A program made the position numbers and the translations under genes. Shown here piece after piece: positions 19,364 to 26,492 of a stretch of 64,000 bases of DNA. Location: the NCBI GenBank assembly GCA_028693235.1, contig JAQUVW010000001.1:284616-348615 (forward strand), written 5' to 3'. How positions within the stretch are numbered: the stretch's first letter is position 1; every line of letters begins with the position of its first letter. The stretch is from Candidatus Gastranaerophilales bacterium (lineage in GTDB: Bacteria > Cyanobacteriota > Vampirovibrionia > Gastranaerophilales > Gastranaerophilaceae). The notes beneath the pieces are model-generated. The model was not told the DNA's origin, searched no databases, and saw only the letters and a list, made by a program, of their open reading frames with translations.

Positions 19364-19391
19364 AAATCTTTAGAGTTAAATCTAAAGATTT
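19364..19391. terminator. 11-bp hairpin between PfpI gene and tmRNA
   Basis: AAATCTTTAGA/TCTAAAGATTT with a GTTAAA loop. It can serve as the end signal for the + strand PfpI gene (TTTTAAAAATT follows) or for tmRNA on the minus strand. Apart from this, 19211-19433 shows no gene. Confidence 0.6.
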
Positions 19392-19433
19392 TAAAAATTA
19401 TGCTTCTATGTGTCAGACATTATTTTTAAAAAA

Positions 19434-19824
19434 TGGAGACGGTGGGAGTCGAACCCACGTCCAAAATGGAATTAAATAAACATCTACGAGTGTAGGCTTC
19501 TTTTATCTCGTCAGCACAAGGGAAAAAGTCTCAACCTAAGTGCTGACAAAGTAGTTTATACTGATACGCAGTTTGGAAGTCGTCTTAATCTGTTTACTTC
19601 CATAGACAGACTGCATCTTGCATAATTGACCCTATTCGGCGGCAAGCTGGCACGAAATAGAGTGGCTGAACTGCGGTTACGCAGCTAGAGCTTGAGCTCT
19701 AGAAAAATCAGCTTTTACTACGTTGTTTGTAGCGTTTAGTTTTTTTGCTCGTTGATATCGAAGAACAGCTCTCCGACTCGCAGCTTAGTTAAATCAGTCA
19801 CCCTGTCAAATCCTAAACGTCCCC
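19434..19824 (-). ncRNA. ssrA: Transfer-messenger RNA (tmRNA)
   Basis: The 5' GGGGACG pairs with the 3' CGTCTCC, followed by an encoded CCA at 19434. The T-arm reads GTGGGTTCGACTCCCAC. The tag frame (19733 to 19677) begins at a GCT resume codon and encodes ATNNVVKADFSRAQALAA, then TAA. The tag-coding stretch includes the 8-bp inverted repeat CTAGAGCT-CA-AGCTCTAG. It rescues stalled ribosomes with SmpB. It is one-piece and 391 nt long. A TATAAT lies upstream at 19859-19854. Confidence 0.97.
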
Positions 19825-19853
19825 ATATTTAATTTTCAATGTTCTGTTCTCTA

Positions 19854-19859
19854 ATTATA
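19854..19859 (-). promoter_or_regulatory. Probable -10 element of the tmRNA promoter
   Basis: Consensus TATAAT about 30 nt before the mature 5' end, consistent with a short 5' leader removed by RNase P. No strong -35 box was found at the expected distance. Confidence 0.55.
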
Positions 19860-20022
19860 ACACAGATTTTTACTCGTTTTATTATACTTCTACCTTTTTA
19901 TAGAGTTTTGTAAATTATACGATAGAATTAGTTCGCATGGGTTATCTTTTTTTTGATTTTGTGCTATAAAAGTAATAATCAAGCATTTTATATATGTTAT
20001 TAGAAAAATTGGAGGACAATTT

Positions 20023-21747
20023 ATGTCAGTCGGTTCATTCGTATTTATGTTACATAGTCATTTACCTTATTATAGAAAAGCAGGTATGTGGCCTTTCGGT
20101 GAAGAAAATTTATATGAATGTATGTGTGAAACATACGTTCCGCTTTTAAATGCAATTTCTGAACTTTATGAAGAAGATGGTATTAAAGCTAAACTTACAG
20201 TCGGTATTACACCTATTTTGGGTGAACAATTAAATGATGAACATTTGAAAAATGGGTTCGTTGAATATTTGGATTCTCGTATTACTGCTGTTGCTAAAGA
20301 TTTGGACAGATATCCTGATCCGGAAGTGGCTCATTCGCAACATTTAAAATACTTGGCTAAATATTATTTCGATTGGTTTAACCATATTAAAGATTCTTTT
20401 GTTAATAAATATAACAAAGATTTAATTGGTGCATTCAAAAAGTATCAAGATTTAGGCTGTATCGAAATTACTACCTCCGGGGCTACTCACGGTTTCTCTC
20501 CGTTGTTGGCTACTGATTCCAACTTGAATGCTCAATTCAAAGTAGGGTCTGATACTACAAAAAAATTGTTCGGCAAAAAAGCTAAAGGCTGCTGGCTTCC
20601 TGAATGTGCTTACCGTCAAGGTTATGAATATTCCGGTAAAGACGGCGAAAAAAAATGGAGACCTGCTATTGAAGTTACTCTCCAAAATAATGATATCGAT
20701 TACTTCTTTACTGAATCTCACGTTATCGAAGGCGGTAACTCTATCGGCAACAGACGTGTAATCGGTGTATATGGCAATATTGAATATATCCCTCTTCCTG
20801 AAAGAGAAGCGACCGGCTACGACACTTATTCAGCTTATTGGCTTCCTGATGCTCAAGTTGCTGTTATGGGTAGAAATGATAGAGCTGGATTCCAAGTATG
20901 GTCTGCTGCTGACGGATACCCCGGTGACGGTTGCTACCGTGAATTCCATAAAAAAGATGATAAATCAGGCATGAACTACTGGAGGATTACTTCCCCAACT
21001 ACTGATTTGGGTGACAAAATGCTTTATGACCCAGTTTTGGCTATGAATCAAGTAAACTTGAACTCTGACCACTATACAACTTTGATTTATCATATGCTTA
21101 ACGACTACAAACTTGCTAAAAACAAAGAAGGTTTGATTATGGTATCATTCGATACTGAGCTTTATGGTCACTGGTGGTTTGAAGGTGTTGAATTTATTAA
21201 ACAAGTTATTAAAAAATTCCACTCTTATCTTCCTGAAGTTGAAAGACTTACTGCTAGTGAATATTTAGAAAAACATCCTCCTGTTGAAGCTATTCAAATT
21301 CCTGAAAGCTCTTGGGGTGCCGGTGGTCACTTCTATGTATGGATGAACCACTTGACTGAATGGATGTGGCCTATTATCAATGGTTGTGAAAAACATATTA
21401 ATGATATCGCCGCTAAATATGAAAATATTCCTGAAGATAAGCTTCTTCATAGAGCTTTGAATCAGCTCGCAAGAGAAAATCTTCTTTTGCAAAGTTCAGA
21501 TTGGCCTTTCTTGATTACTACTTGGCAGGCTAAAGATTATGCTACTGATAGATTTAATGAACACGTTGAAAGATTTGAACTTATCGCTGGTATGATTGAA
21601 TCTGGTAATATTGATGATGCTAAGCTTCAAGAAATTGAATCAATTGATAATTGCTTTGCTGATATCGATTACAGAGTTTATTTGCCTATCGCAGAGGGCG
21701 TAATTCCTCAACAAGAAGGTAAATTGGCTCCGCTTTATACAGATTAG
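20023..21747 (+). CDS. Glycoside hydrolase family 57 protein, probable 1,4-alpha-glucan branching enzyme
   Basis: GH57 enzyme acting on alpha-glucans in the cytoplasm (no signal peptide). The N-terminal MLHSHLPYYRKAGMWPFGEE is the family start. WLPECAYRQGYEY (about 190-202) carries the nucleophile Glu and SFDTELYGHWWFEG (about 374) the acid/base Asp. The C-terminal helical DUF1957-like part (about 430-525, with SSDWPFLITTWQAKDYATDRF) is typical of the branching-enzyme subgroup. It is 574 aa. A TTGGAGG site precedes the ATG. A GH13 branching-type enzyme also occurs at 46.3 kb, so two unrelated families may share or divide this job. Confidence 0.9.
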   Translation: MSVGSFVFMLHSHLPYYRKAGMWPFGEENLYECMCETYVPLLNAISELYEEDGIKAKLTVGITPILGEQLNDEHLKNGFVEYLDSRITAVAKDLDRYPDPEVAHSQHLKYLAKYYFDWFNHIKDSFVNKYNKDLIGAFKKYQDLGCIEITTSGATHGFSPLLATDSNLNAQFKVGSDTTKKLFGKKAKGCWLPECAYRQGYEYSGKDGEKKWRPAIEVTLQNNDIDYFFTESHVIEGGNSIGNRRVIGVYGNIEYIPLPEREATGYDTYSAYWLPDAQVAVMGRNDRAGFQVWSAADGYPGDGCYREFHKKDDKSGMNYWRITSPTTDLGDKMLYDPVLAMNQVNLNSDHYTTLIYHMLNDYKLAKNKEGLIMVSFDTELYGHWWFEGVEFIKQVIKKFHSYLPEVERLTASEYLEKHPPVEAIQIPESSWGAGGHFYVWMNHLTEWMWPIINGCEKHINDIAAKYENIPEDKLLHRALNQLARENLLLQSSDWPFLITTWQAKDYATDRFNEHVERFELIAGMIESGNIDDAKLQEIESIDNCFADIDYRVYLPIAEGVIPQQEGKLAPLYTD

Positions 21748-21765
21748 TTTCTGTAAAATATCATT

Positions 21766-21798
21766 AAAATAGCTTCGGGTATTGCTCGAAGCTATTTT
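21766..21798. terminator. Bidirectional terminator between GH57 and VWA genes
   Basis: Perfect 12-bp stem AAAATAGCTTCG/CGAAGCTATTTT with a 9-nt loop and a T-run on the + strand. It overlaps the stop codon of the convergent VWA gene. Confidence 0.9.
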
Positions 21799-22538
21799 TG
21801 CAAAATAACACCTTGAACATCTTTTTTCATATTAAGTGAATTTTTTAAACTGTCAGAAAGTTGTGCGGCGGTATCTGCGGAGTAGAATTTTCCCGATGTA
21901 GTCAATGCTGCACATTTTAATTGGTCATTTGCGTCCATATCACTAATTGTGAAAGCTATAACGTCTATCCTTATATCATCTCTTAATTTCATCAACTCGA
22001 TTGCATAATCGCAGGGACTTTCATCGCAATTTTCACCGCCATCGCTTAAAAGCACTATTCGTTTTGGACCATTTACTCCTGCAAAATCTGAATTTACAGC
22101 TTTTTTGAGCGAATAAGTTATTGGCGTCCACCCAGTTGCGTTAATTGTTGCAAGTTTGTCTAATATTGTATGGGTATTGTTTGTGCCGAGCGGTGTGACA
22201 AGCTGTGACGCTGTGCAACTTTGTGCTGGTGTAAACCCGTTTTTGTGTCCATAAACTCTTAATCCTGCGGTCGTCGTTGGGCTCATCTGTGGTAAAACAT
22301 CTCGCAGTGTATCTAGTGCAACATCAATTTTCCGTTTGCTACCCAGTGATTCATTCATGCTGTTTGAAAAATCTACAATAAACAAAATTTTTTCTTTTGC
22401 ATTTTCAAGTGACTCCATAGGTATTTCAGTCGGGTTATATCGATTAAAATTAAAGTTTGGCTCTGAAATCGCTTTTAAGGATATGGACACCCCCGCAATT
22501 AATGCTAAAATAGAACAATAGATTATATGTTTTTTCAT
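21792..22538 (-). CDS. Secreted or periplasmic von Willebrand factor A domain protein
   Basis: The N-terminal signal sequence (IIYCSILALIAGVSISLKA) is followed by a VWA domain (about 48-230) with the MIDAS motif DFSNSMNES and a downstream LLSDGGENC. VWA domains bind ligands through a divalent metal. The domain has extra Cys residues (AQSCTAS, NCDESPCDY) that could form disulfides outside the cytoplasm. It is 248 aa with no second domain. The partner is unknown. It diverges from the nitroreductase gene. Confidence 0.88.
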   Translation of the reverse strand: MKKHIIYCSILALIAGVSISLKAISEPNFNFNRYNPTEIPMESLENAKEKILFIVDFSNSMNESLGSKRKIDVALDTLRDVLPQMSPTTTAGLRVYGHKNGFTPAQSCTASQLVTPLGTNNTHTILDKLATINATGWTPITYSLKKAVNSDFAGVNGPKRIVLLSDGGENCDESPCDYAIELMKLRDDIRIDVIAFTISDMDANDQLKCAALTTSGKFYSADTAAQLSDSLKNSLNMKKDVQGVILQK

Positions 22539-22576
22539 TTTGTTTCCTCATCTAATAAATAAAAACGGAGGTATTT

Positions 22577-23206
22577 ATGGAACTCTTTGACGCTTTTAAT
22601 ACAAGAAAGACTATCAGAAAATACAAAGAAACTACTCCCCCAACTGAAGATATAAAAAGAATTATTAATGCAGCCAGAGTCGCTCCATCGGCTACAAATT
22701 CTCAAAATTGGAAGTTCGTTGCTGTTTTAAACAAAGATTTAAAGCAAAAAATGGCGGCTGCTGTTGCGAAAAAATATGATGAAATTATGCTGTGGAATGA
22801 GGCTCAAGATTTGCTTCCTCAATTAAAAGGTTCCAAAGCGTATTCAGTGTTTTTTGAAAATGCTCCATGTGTCATTGCTGCGATTGAATATCCAAGGTTT
22901 TCTGATACAAATGAGCTTTTTAAAAGACGTGGATTAACTCTTTCTGAATATGAGCAAGCTCGCCCCGATTCATCTTTACTAAGTATGGGGGCTGCTATTG
23001 AAAATATATCGCTTGCAGCTCATGGATTGGGTTATGGAACTTGTTGGATGTGTGCACCAATTGTTGCTTATAAAGAATTAAAAGAACTTTTAAATATTGA
23101 AGCAAGTGCAAAAATAGTTTCTTTAATAGCACTTGGTTTTCCTCAAGACGAAACTCCAAGTCAGCCAACTAAAAAATCTTTAGATGACATAATGGAAATA
23201 ATATAA
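22577..23206 (+). CDS. Nitroreductase family oxidoreductase
   Basis: FMN-dependent NAD(P)H oxidoreductase fold. The N-terminus has FNTRKTIRKYKE, then AARVAPSATNSQNWKFVAV (FMN phosphate-binding region), GAAIENISLAAHGLGYGTCWMCAP and VSLIALGFPQDE. At 209 aa it is the usual size. AACGGAGG lies 8 nt before the ATG. The substrate cannot be assigned. It is the second nitroreductase in the window, and this one lacks a ferredoxin domain. Confidence 0.9.
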   Translation: MELFDAFNTRKTIRKYKETTPPTEDIKRIINAARVAPSATNSQNWKFVAVLNKDLKQKMAAAVAKKYDEIMLWNEAQDLLPQLKGSKAYSVFFENAPCVIAAIEYPRFSDTNELFKRRGLTLSEYEQARPDSSLLSMGAAIENISLAAHGLGYGTCWMCAPIVAYKELKELLNIEASAKIVSLIALGFPQDETPSQPTKKSLDDIMEII

Positions 23207-23215
23207 ATAACAAAC

Positions 23216-23239
23216 AAAGAGCCGCTTTCGCGACTCTTT
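23216..23239. terminator. Bidirectional terminator between nitroreductase and the 54-aa gene
   Basis: AAAGAG/CTCTTT plus CGC/GCG around a TTTC loop with one mismatch. It serves the + strand nitroreductase and the minus-strand 54-aa gene. Confidence 0.8.
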
Positions 23240-23278
23240 AAATCTTTTAAATATTAAATTTCAAACGGCTTACTCAGC

Positions 23279-23443
23279 TTATGTTAAACCTAACATTTTT
23301 TTGTACCAGCTAAACGTTTCAATTTCAAGACCATTGAACGTTGTTTTTAAGCATTGACGTTTTAGATATTTGTCGAATTCATCATTCAACTTTGAGTTAA
23401 CGCTTGTTTTTTCAGTTGTTAATTCGCGAGTAAGATTAACCAT
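23279..23443 (-). CDS. Small protein of unknown function (54 aa)
   Basis: A 54-codon frame starting MVNLTRELTTEKTSVNSK and ending KKMLGLT. A near-ideal ribosome site (AGGAGG, 9 nt before the ATG) and a terminator ~40 nt after the stop make a real gene likely. It has no membrane segment, is mixed charged, and has a Trp-containing C-terminal helix-like stretch (FSWYKKML). Function unknown. The 292 bp upstream (23444-23735) is AT-rich with no other feature seen. Confidence 0.7.
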   Translation of the reverse strand: MVNLTRELTTEKTSVNSKLNDEFDKYLKRQCLKTTFNGLEIETFSWYKKMLGLT

Positions 23444-23735
23444 TTGAAGAGCCTCCTAGTTTGTTGTTTGTAATAGTAATTGTAATATATATAAAATGCA
23501 TAGATTAAATTAGTAGGGAGTCGTTATTGATTTGGCTCAATGTGTCATTTAATTTGTGAGTAAATTATATCATGTTTGTTTGATATATTCCATTATGCTA
23601 TAACGCATAAAGATGTTTTTTTTTGCTAGCTATTGAGTAAGAGGCTATGTAAATTTTCATATAGTTTATTGTTTTTTTAATCTAATATTAGTTGTTTTAT
23701 AAAAATTATGTTTTTATCCTCAAATTCAGAGCTTT

Positions 23736-24893
23736 TTAGTTCGCATATGTATGGACATAACTCGGATTTACTGCTAACCATCTGAATGTTTCTGTTTCGT
23801 TACTTTCAGGAATGTCAGTAACGAAAGTACCACCATAACGCCCTCTCCCGAATTGAACAATTCCCTGCTTGGACATATTCTGGAGGGCTTTTCTTATGGT
23901 GTTTGTGCTTACGTCGAATTGTTTAGCCAAATCGTCCATCGATGGGAGCTTTTCACCGATATCATAAGTGTCTCGGATTAATTTGACTAAATTTTCTTCA
24001 ATCTTTTGATAACAATAGAAAGCAGCATCTTCGGCTTTAGCAAAAATGGAGTTTTCTTTTAGGGGTTGCAGGGTTGGTGCGTTAGGCATTTTTACAACGA
24101 TTGTGCCGTATCTTCCTCGGCGAGATAATAAAATACCTTCGTTGATAAGATTTTTCAATGCATCGTGTATCGTTTTTATACTTACATTTAAGATTGTAGA
24201 TAATTCTTGATGGGCAGGAAGCTTATCTGATACTTTTAAATTTTTAGATATATATTGTTTTAAATCTTCTGATACCTTAGAAACTAAGGTGTCAGATTGG
24301 ATTTGATAAACAGGAAGTGTTGTTTCGTTGAATTCTGGGATTCGTTTTAAAATCCAGTTAGCGTCATTTCCTCTAGTCAGTCTTGATTCTAAAATACCGC
24401 ACTTGCATAGATATTCATAAGCTAATCTTGTTGTGTTAGCAGAAACTTTCATCGTTGATGCAAGTTTCCTTGATGATGGAATAGCTTGATTAATTTTAAT
24501 TTTTTCATCAATTATTAGTTTTTTAACTTGTTCAATTATTTTATCTCGTTTTGAAGTTAATTTTCTCGTTGTGGTTGACAAAATGCTTGGATTTTCAGGG
24601 TTTACAATCATAGTACCGATTTTTTGTTTTGAGATTAAAATACCTTCATCTTCAACGTAGCGAATGGCATTTTGTACCGTCCCGATGCTTACTCCCAGAT
24701 AGTTCGCAAGTTCTTGTTTTTGAGGTAAAAGATTTGTTTCTTCAAGAGAGTGATTTCTTAATCCTTCAATAATCCAGCTTGTTAGCCAACCTTGAATTAA
24801 AGTGTCTTTTGATTTTGTTGTTTCTTTGAAGTTTGGTATAGATATAGGCAATTCTGATATTAATATTCTTTTATATTGAGTATTTTTTTTCAT
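23736..24893 (-). CDS. Regulator built of four tandem GntR-type winged-helix domains
   Basis: Four GntR-like DNA-binding units occur in one 385-aa chain: about 31-97 (QKQELANYLGVSIGTVQNAI), 116-175 (SSRKLASTMKVSANTTRLAY), 202-267 (AHQELSTILNVSIKTIHDAL) and 296-360 (SMDDLAKQFDVSTNTIRKAL). Units 1, 3 and 4 keep a wing ending in G(T/G) followed by beta residues (RGRYGT, RGRYGG). Unit 2 has lost most of the wing. No effector domain (FCD, UTRA or aminotransferase) is present. I chose the ATG at 24893 because GGAGGG precedes it, over an ATG ten codons upstream. Ordinary GntR proteins carry one such domain and dimerise. This chain could bind extended or repeated operators. Confidence 0.88.
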   Translation of the reverse strand: MKKNTQYKRILISELPISIPNFKETTKSKDTLIQGWLTSWIIEGLRNHSLEETNLLPQKQELANYLGVSIGTVQNAIRYVEDEGILISKQKIGTMIVNPENPSILSTTTRKLTSKRDKIIEQVKKLIIDEKIKINQAIPSSRKLASTMKVSANTTRLAYEYLCKCGILESRLTRGNDANWILKRIPEFNETTLPVYQIQSDTLVSKVSEDLKQYISKNLKVSDKLPAHQELSTILNVSIKTIHDALKNLINEGILLSRRGRYGTIVVKMPNAPTLQPLKENSIFAKAEDAAFYCYQKIEENLVKLIRDTYDIGEKLPSMDDLAKQFDVSTNTIRKALQNMSKQGIVQFGRGRYGGTFVTDIPESNETETFRWLAVNPSYVHTYAN

Positions 24894-24952
24894 TTTCCCT
24901 CCATAAGTGGTTTTATATGTCATATCTATATATAAACAGTCAATATATTTTT

Positions 24953-24965
24953 TGTTAGTATAACA
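24953..24965. promoter_or_regulatory. Palindromic operator candidate upstream of the four-GntR regulator
   Basis: TGTTA-GTA-TAACA is a perfect 5-bp dyad of the size GntR proteins often bind. It sits 60 bp upstream of the chosen start codon, between the regulator and the promoter-like boxes of the inverted element. Autoregulation is inference. Confidence 0.45.
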
Positions 24966-24980
24966 CTTATTTCTAAAGTT

Positions 24981-25010
24981 TTGTTACTTTAAATAAACGA
25001 ACTTTATAGA
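24981..25010 (+). promoter_or_regulatory. Candidate sigma70-type promoter for inverted element copy 1
   Basis: TTGTTA (24981-24986), an 18-nt spacer, then TATAGA (25005-25010). The repeat shared with copy 2 begins inside the -10 box. A TAAAGTT/AACTTTA inverted pair brackets the spacer. Predicted start is near 25017. Confidence 0.5.
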
Positions 25011-25223
25011 AAAGGCAATTTTTAGATTTAAAAAACGTTTATATAAATACAAGGGATTTTAATTTTAAGGGGACATTCACCACAACGATATACAAGTATA
25101 ATCATTAGTTTTTATTAAAATGATTATTAAAAAATATTTTTACTCTCTCTCTCTTAATATCCTCGTGTTTATTTGATGTTTGCAATACTTTGCAAACATT
25201 TTTTTTTGCTCTATTTTTTTATA
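25006..25223 (+). repeat. Inverted element copy 1, possible small RNA gene
   Basis: 218 bp that recurs in reverse orientation at 41522-41738. The copies differ only in (CT)6 versus (CT)8 and in two T-runs. It contains a 9-bp hairpin ATAATCATT/AATGATTAT (25098-25127) and a perfect 10-bp hairpin ATGTTTGCAA-TACT-TTGCAAACAT (25176-25199) followed by nine T, an intrinsic-terminator pattern on the + strand. No open frame or start codon of note occurs. With the promoter-like boxes upstream, a ~190-nt RNA (about 25017-25207) is plausible. Alternatives are a mobile repeat or a recombination site. Its right end includes the stop of the pilin-like gene. Confidence 0.85.
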
Positions 25224-25804
25224 GGATTAGCCCAAAAACTCCAATTACAAATATCTTTTTTTGTAGGCAAGTCGTATAGCATACAATATCCCGGTCCCCA
25301 TACAGAGAGTGGTTGAGAATCATCGTAATCAAGTATAAATATATAACCTCCGTCCTGCGGAGTAATAGCTTTTGTTGTTGGAAGGTTGGGGGGCAAATCT
25401 CCGTTTAAATCGACTAAAAGCCGCCCGCATTCATCTATTGAATATACAAATCCTCTTTTGGTATAAAAGGTTATTTTAGAAAATGGGTGCCCGTCAGCAT
25501 CAACAGTACACGCTTTAGATTTTTGGGAAGGCATTTTCTTTTCTATTTGTAAATATTTTGAATAAACTTTGTCATAAAAACATTCCGCATTACCAAAACA
25601 AGTACCATATAAGTATTTCATATCCTTTTTAGTATCTTTTTGAAAAGATAGTAAAGAACTGTTTATTTCATCAAAGGAAACACTTATTAAGGCATTGTAT
25701 GATTGAACGTCATTAGTTGCCGTATTTCGATTTTTTTTACTTGCCATAAATACAAATAAAATCATCAAAACAAAGCAACTAATAAGTATTATTTTTTTAT
25801 TCAC
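25211..25804 (-). CDS. Pseudopilin-like protein lacking a prepilin signal
   Basis: A single N-terminal membrane helix (IILISCFVLMILFVFMA) replaces the usual FTLxE prepilin motif. The C-terminal part resembles the adjacent pseudopilin: both share a (V)DLNGD-x2-PN motif, a GGY-(Y/I)F-(I/F) strand and paired Cys. It is 197 aa, 3 nt downstream of the pseudopilin gene and co-transcribed with it. It may be a diverged paralogue or a minor-pilin partner that keeps its anchor. Its last three bases and stop lie within the inverted element. Confidence 0.72.
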   Translation of the reverse strand: MNKKIILISCFVLMILFVFMASKKNRNTATNDVQSYNALISVSFDEINSSLLSFQKDTKKDMKYLYGTCFGNAECFYDKVYSKYLQIEKKMPSQKSKACTVDADGHPFSKITFYTKRGFVYSIDECGRLLVDLNGDLPPNLPTTKAITPQDGGYIFILDYDDSQPLSVWGPGYCMLYDLPTKKDICNWSFWANPIKK

Positions 25805-25807
25805 GTT

Positions 25808-26419
25808 TTAGCACCAAGAAGATGGATTAAACAAGTCACCGCATGGATTGTCAGGATCCCAATTTGAATCATCTTTGTCATCTGTTATCACAGGTTTTGC
25901 AGCTCCTGTAGGCTCAATTTTGCTTTTTTGAGTATCATAAGTGTCGATAAAGAAATAGTATCCGCCATCTTTTAAATTATTAATACTTTCGGTTTTTTGA
26001 TTAGGTTTTTTGTCCCCGTTTAAATCAACCGAAATTAGACCTGAAGGGGCAAAGGAATAAGCAATTCCATCTGCAGTATAAACGGTTAATTCTGTATCAA
26101 CCCCAGCTCCTGCTGTATAGGCATCGCTACTTGCCGGCGACATTGATGAAACCACATTCATTCTTTTGGAAATAAAGTTATTATAAATGCAAGTCATATC
26201 CTCATCACATTTTCCTATAAATAAGTCATTCATATTTTCACCGGTAAGAGCATAGTGTTGAGCGACCGCTTGAGATAAGACTGAATATGCCTTTTTGGTA
26301 GCAGTTCTGTATTCTTGTTTGTTGGTATCGTTGAGTAAGGCAGGGATTGTAAGTGCTGCGATAACTCCAATAATGACCAATGTAATTAAGACCTCAGCCA
26401 AGGTAAACGCTTTTTTCAT
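25808..26419 (-). CDS. Type IV pilin / type II secretion pseudopilin
   Basis: The N-terminal MKKAFTLAEVLITLVIIGVIAAL is a class III prepilin signal. Prepilin peptidase would cut before F5, leaving Glu at mature position 5 as in functional pilins, although the -1 residue is Ala rather than Gly. The C-terminal globular region has a VDLNGDKKPN motif and Cys pairs. I chose the ATG at 26419 (GGAG 7 nt upstream) rather than a TTG four codons earlier; this gives 203 aa. A good promoter lies upstream. The FTLAEVLITL form is common in Melainabacteria-like genomes, from general recall. Confidence 0.9.
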   Translation of the reverse strand: MKKAFTLAEVLITLVIIGVIAALTIPALLNDTNKQEYRTATKKAYSVLSQAVAQHYALTGENMNDLFIGKCDEDMTCIYNNFISKRMNVVSSMSPASSDAYTAGAGVDTELTVYTADGIAYSFAPSGLISVDLNGDKKPNQKTESINNLKDGGYYFFIDTYDTQKSKIEPTGAAKPVITDDKDDSNWDPDNPCGDLFNPSSWC

Positions 26420-26459
26420 AATAAACTCCAAATAAACTAAAGTAAAACCATATTTATTT

Positions 26460-26487
26460 ATTATAACATATTATTTGTTTCCTTCAA
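26460..26487 (-). promoter_or_regulatory. Sigma70-type promoter of the pseudopilin pair
   Basis: On the minus strand, TTGAAG (26487-26482), a 16-nt spacer, then TATAAT (26465-26460), about 40 nt before the pseudopilin ATG. It lies just after the addA stop, so the pilins can be transcribed independently. Confidence 0.7.
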
Positions 26488-26492
26488 CAATC

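Noticed and set aside
25143-25154. (CT)n tract as a phase-variation switch in a gene
   Set aside because: The tract lies in non-coding sequence with no overlapping frame, so slippage cannot shift a reading frame, though it could affect RNA structure.
25006-25223. Insertion sequence or MITE with terminal inverted repeats
   Set aside because: No clear terminal inverted repeats or flanking target duplications were found, and no transposase is present, so it is described only as a repeat and candidate RNA.
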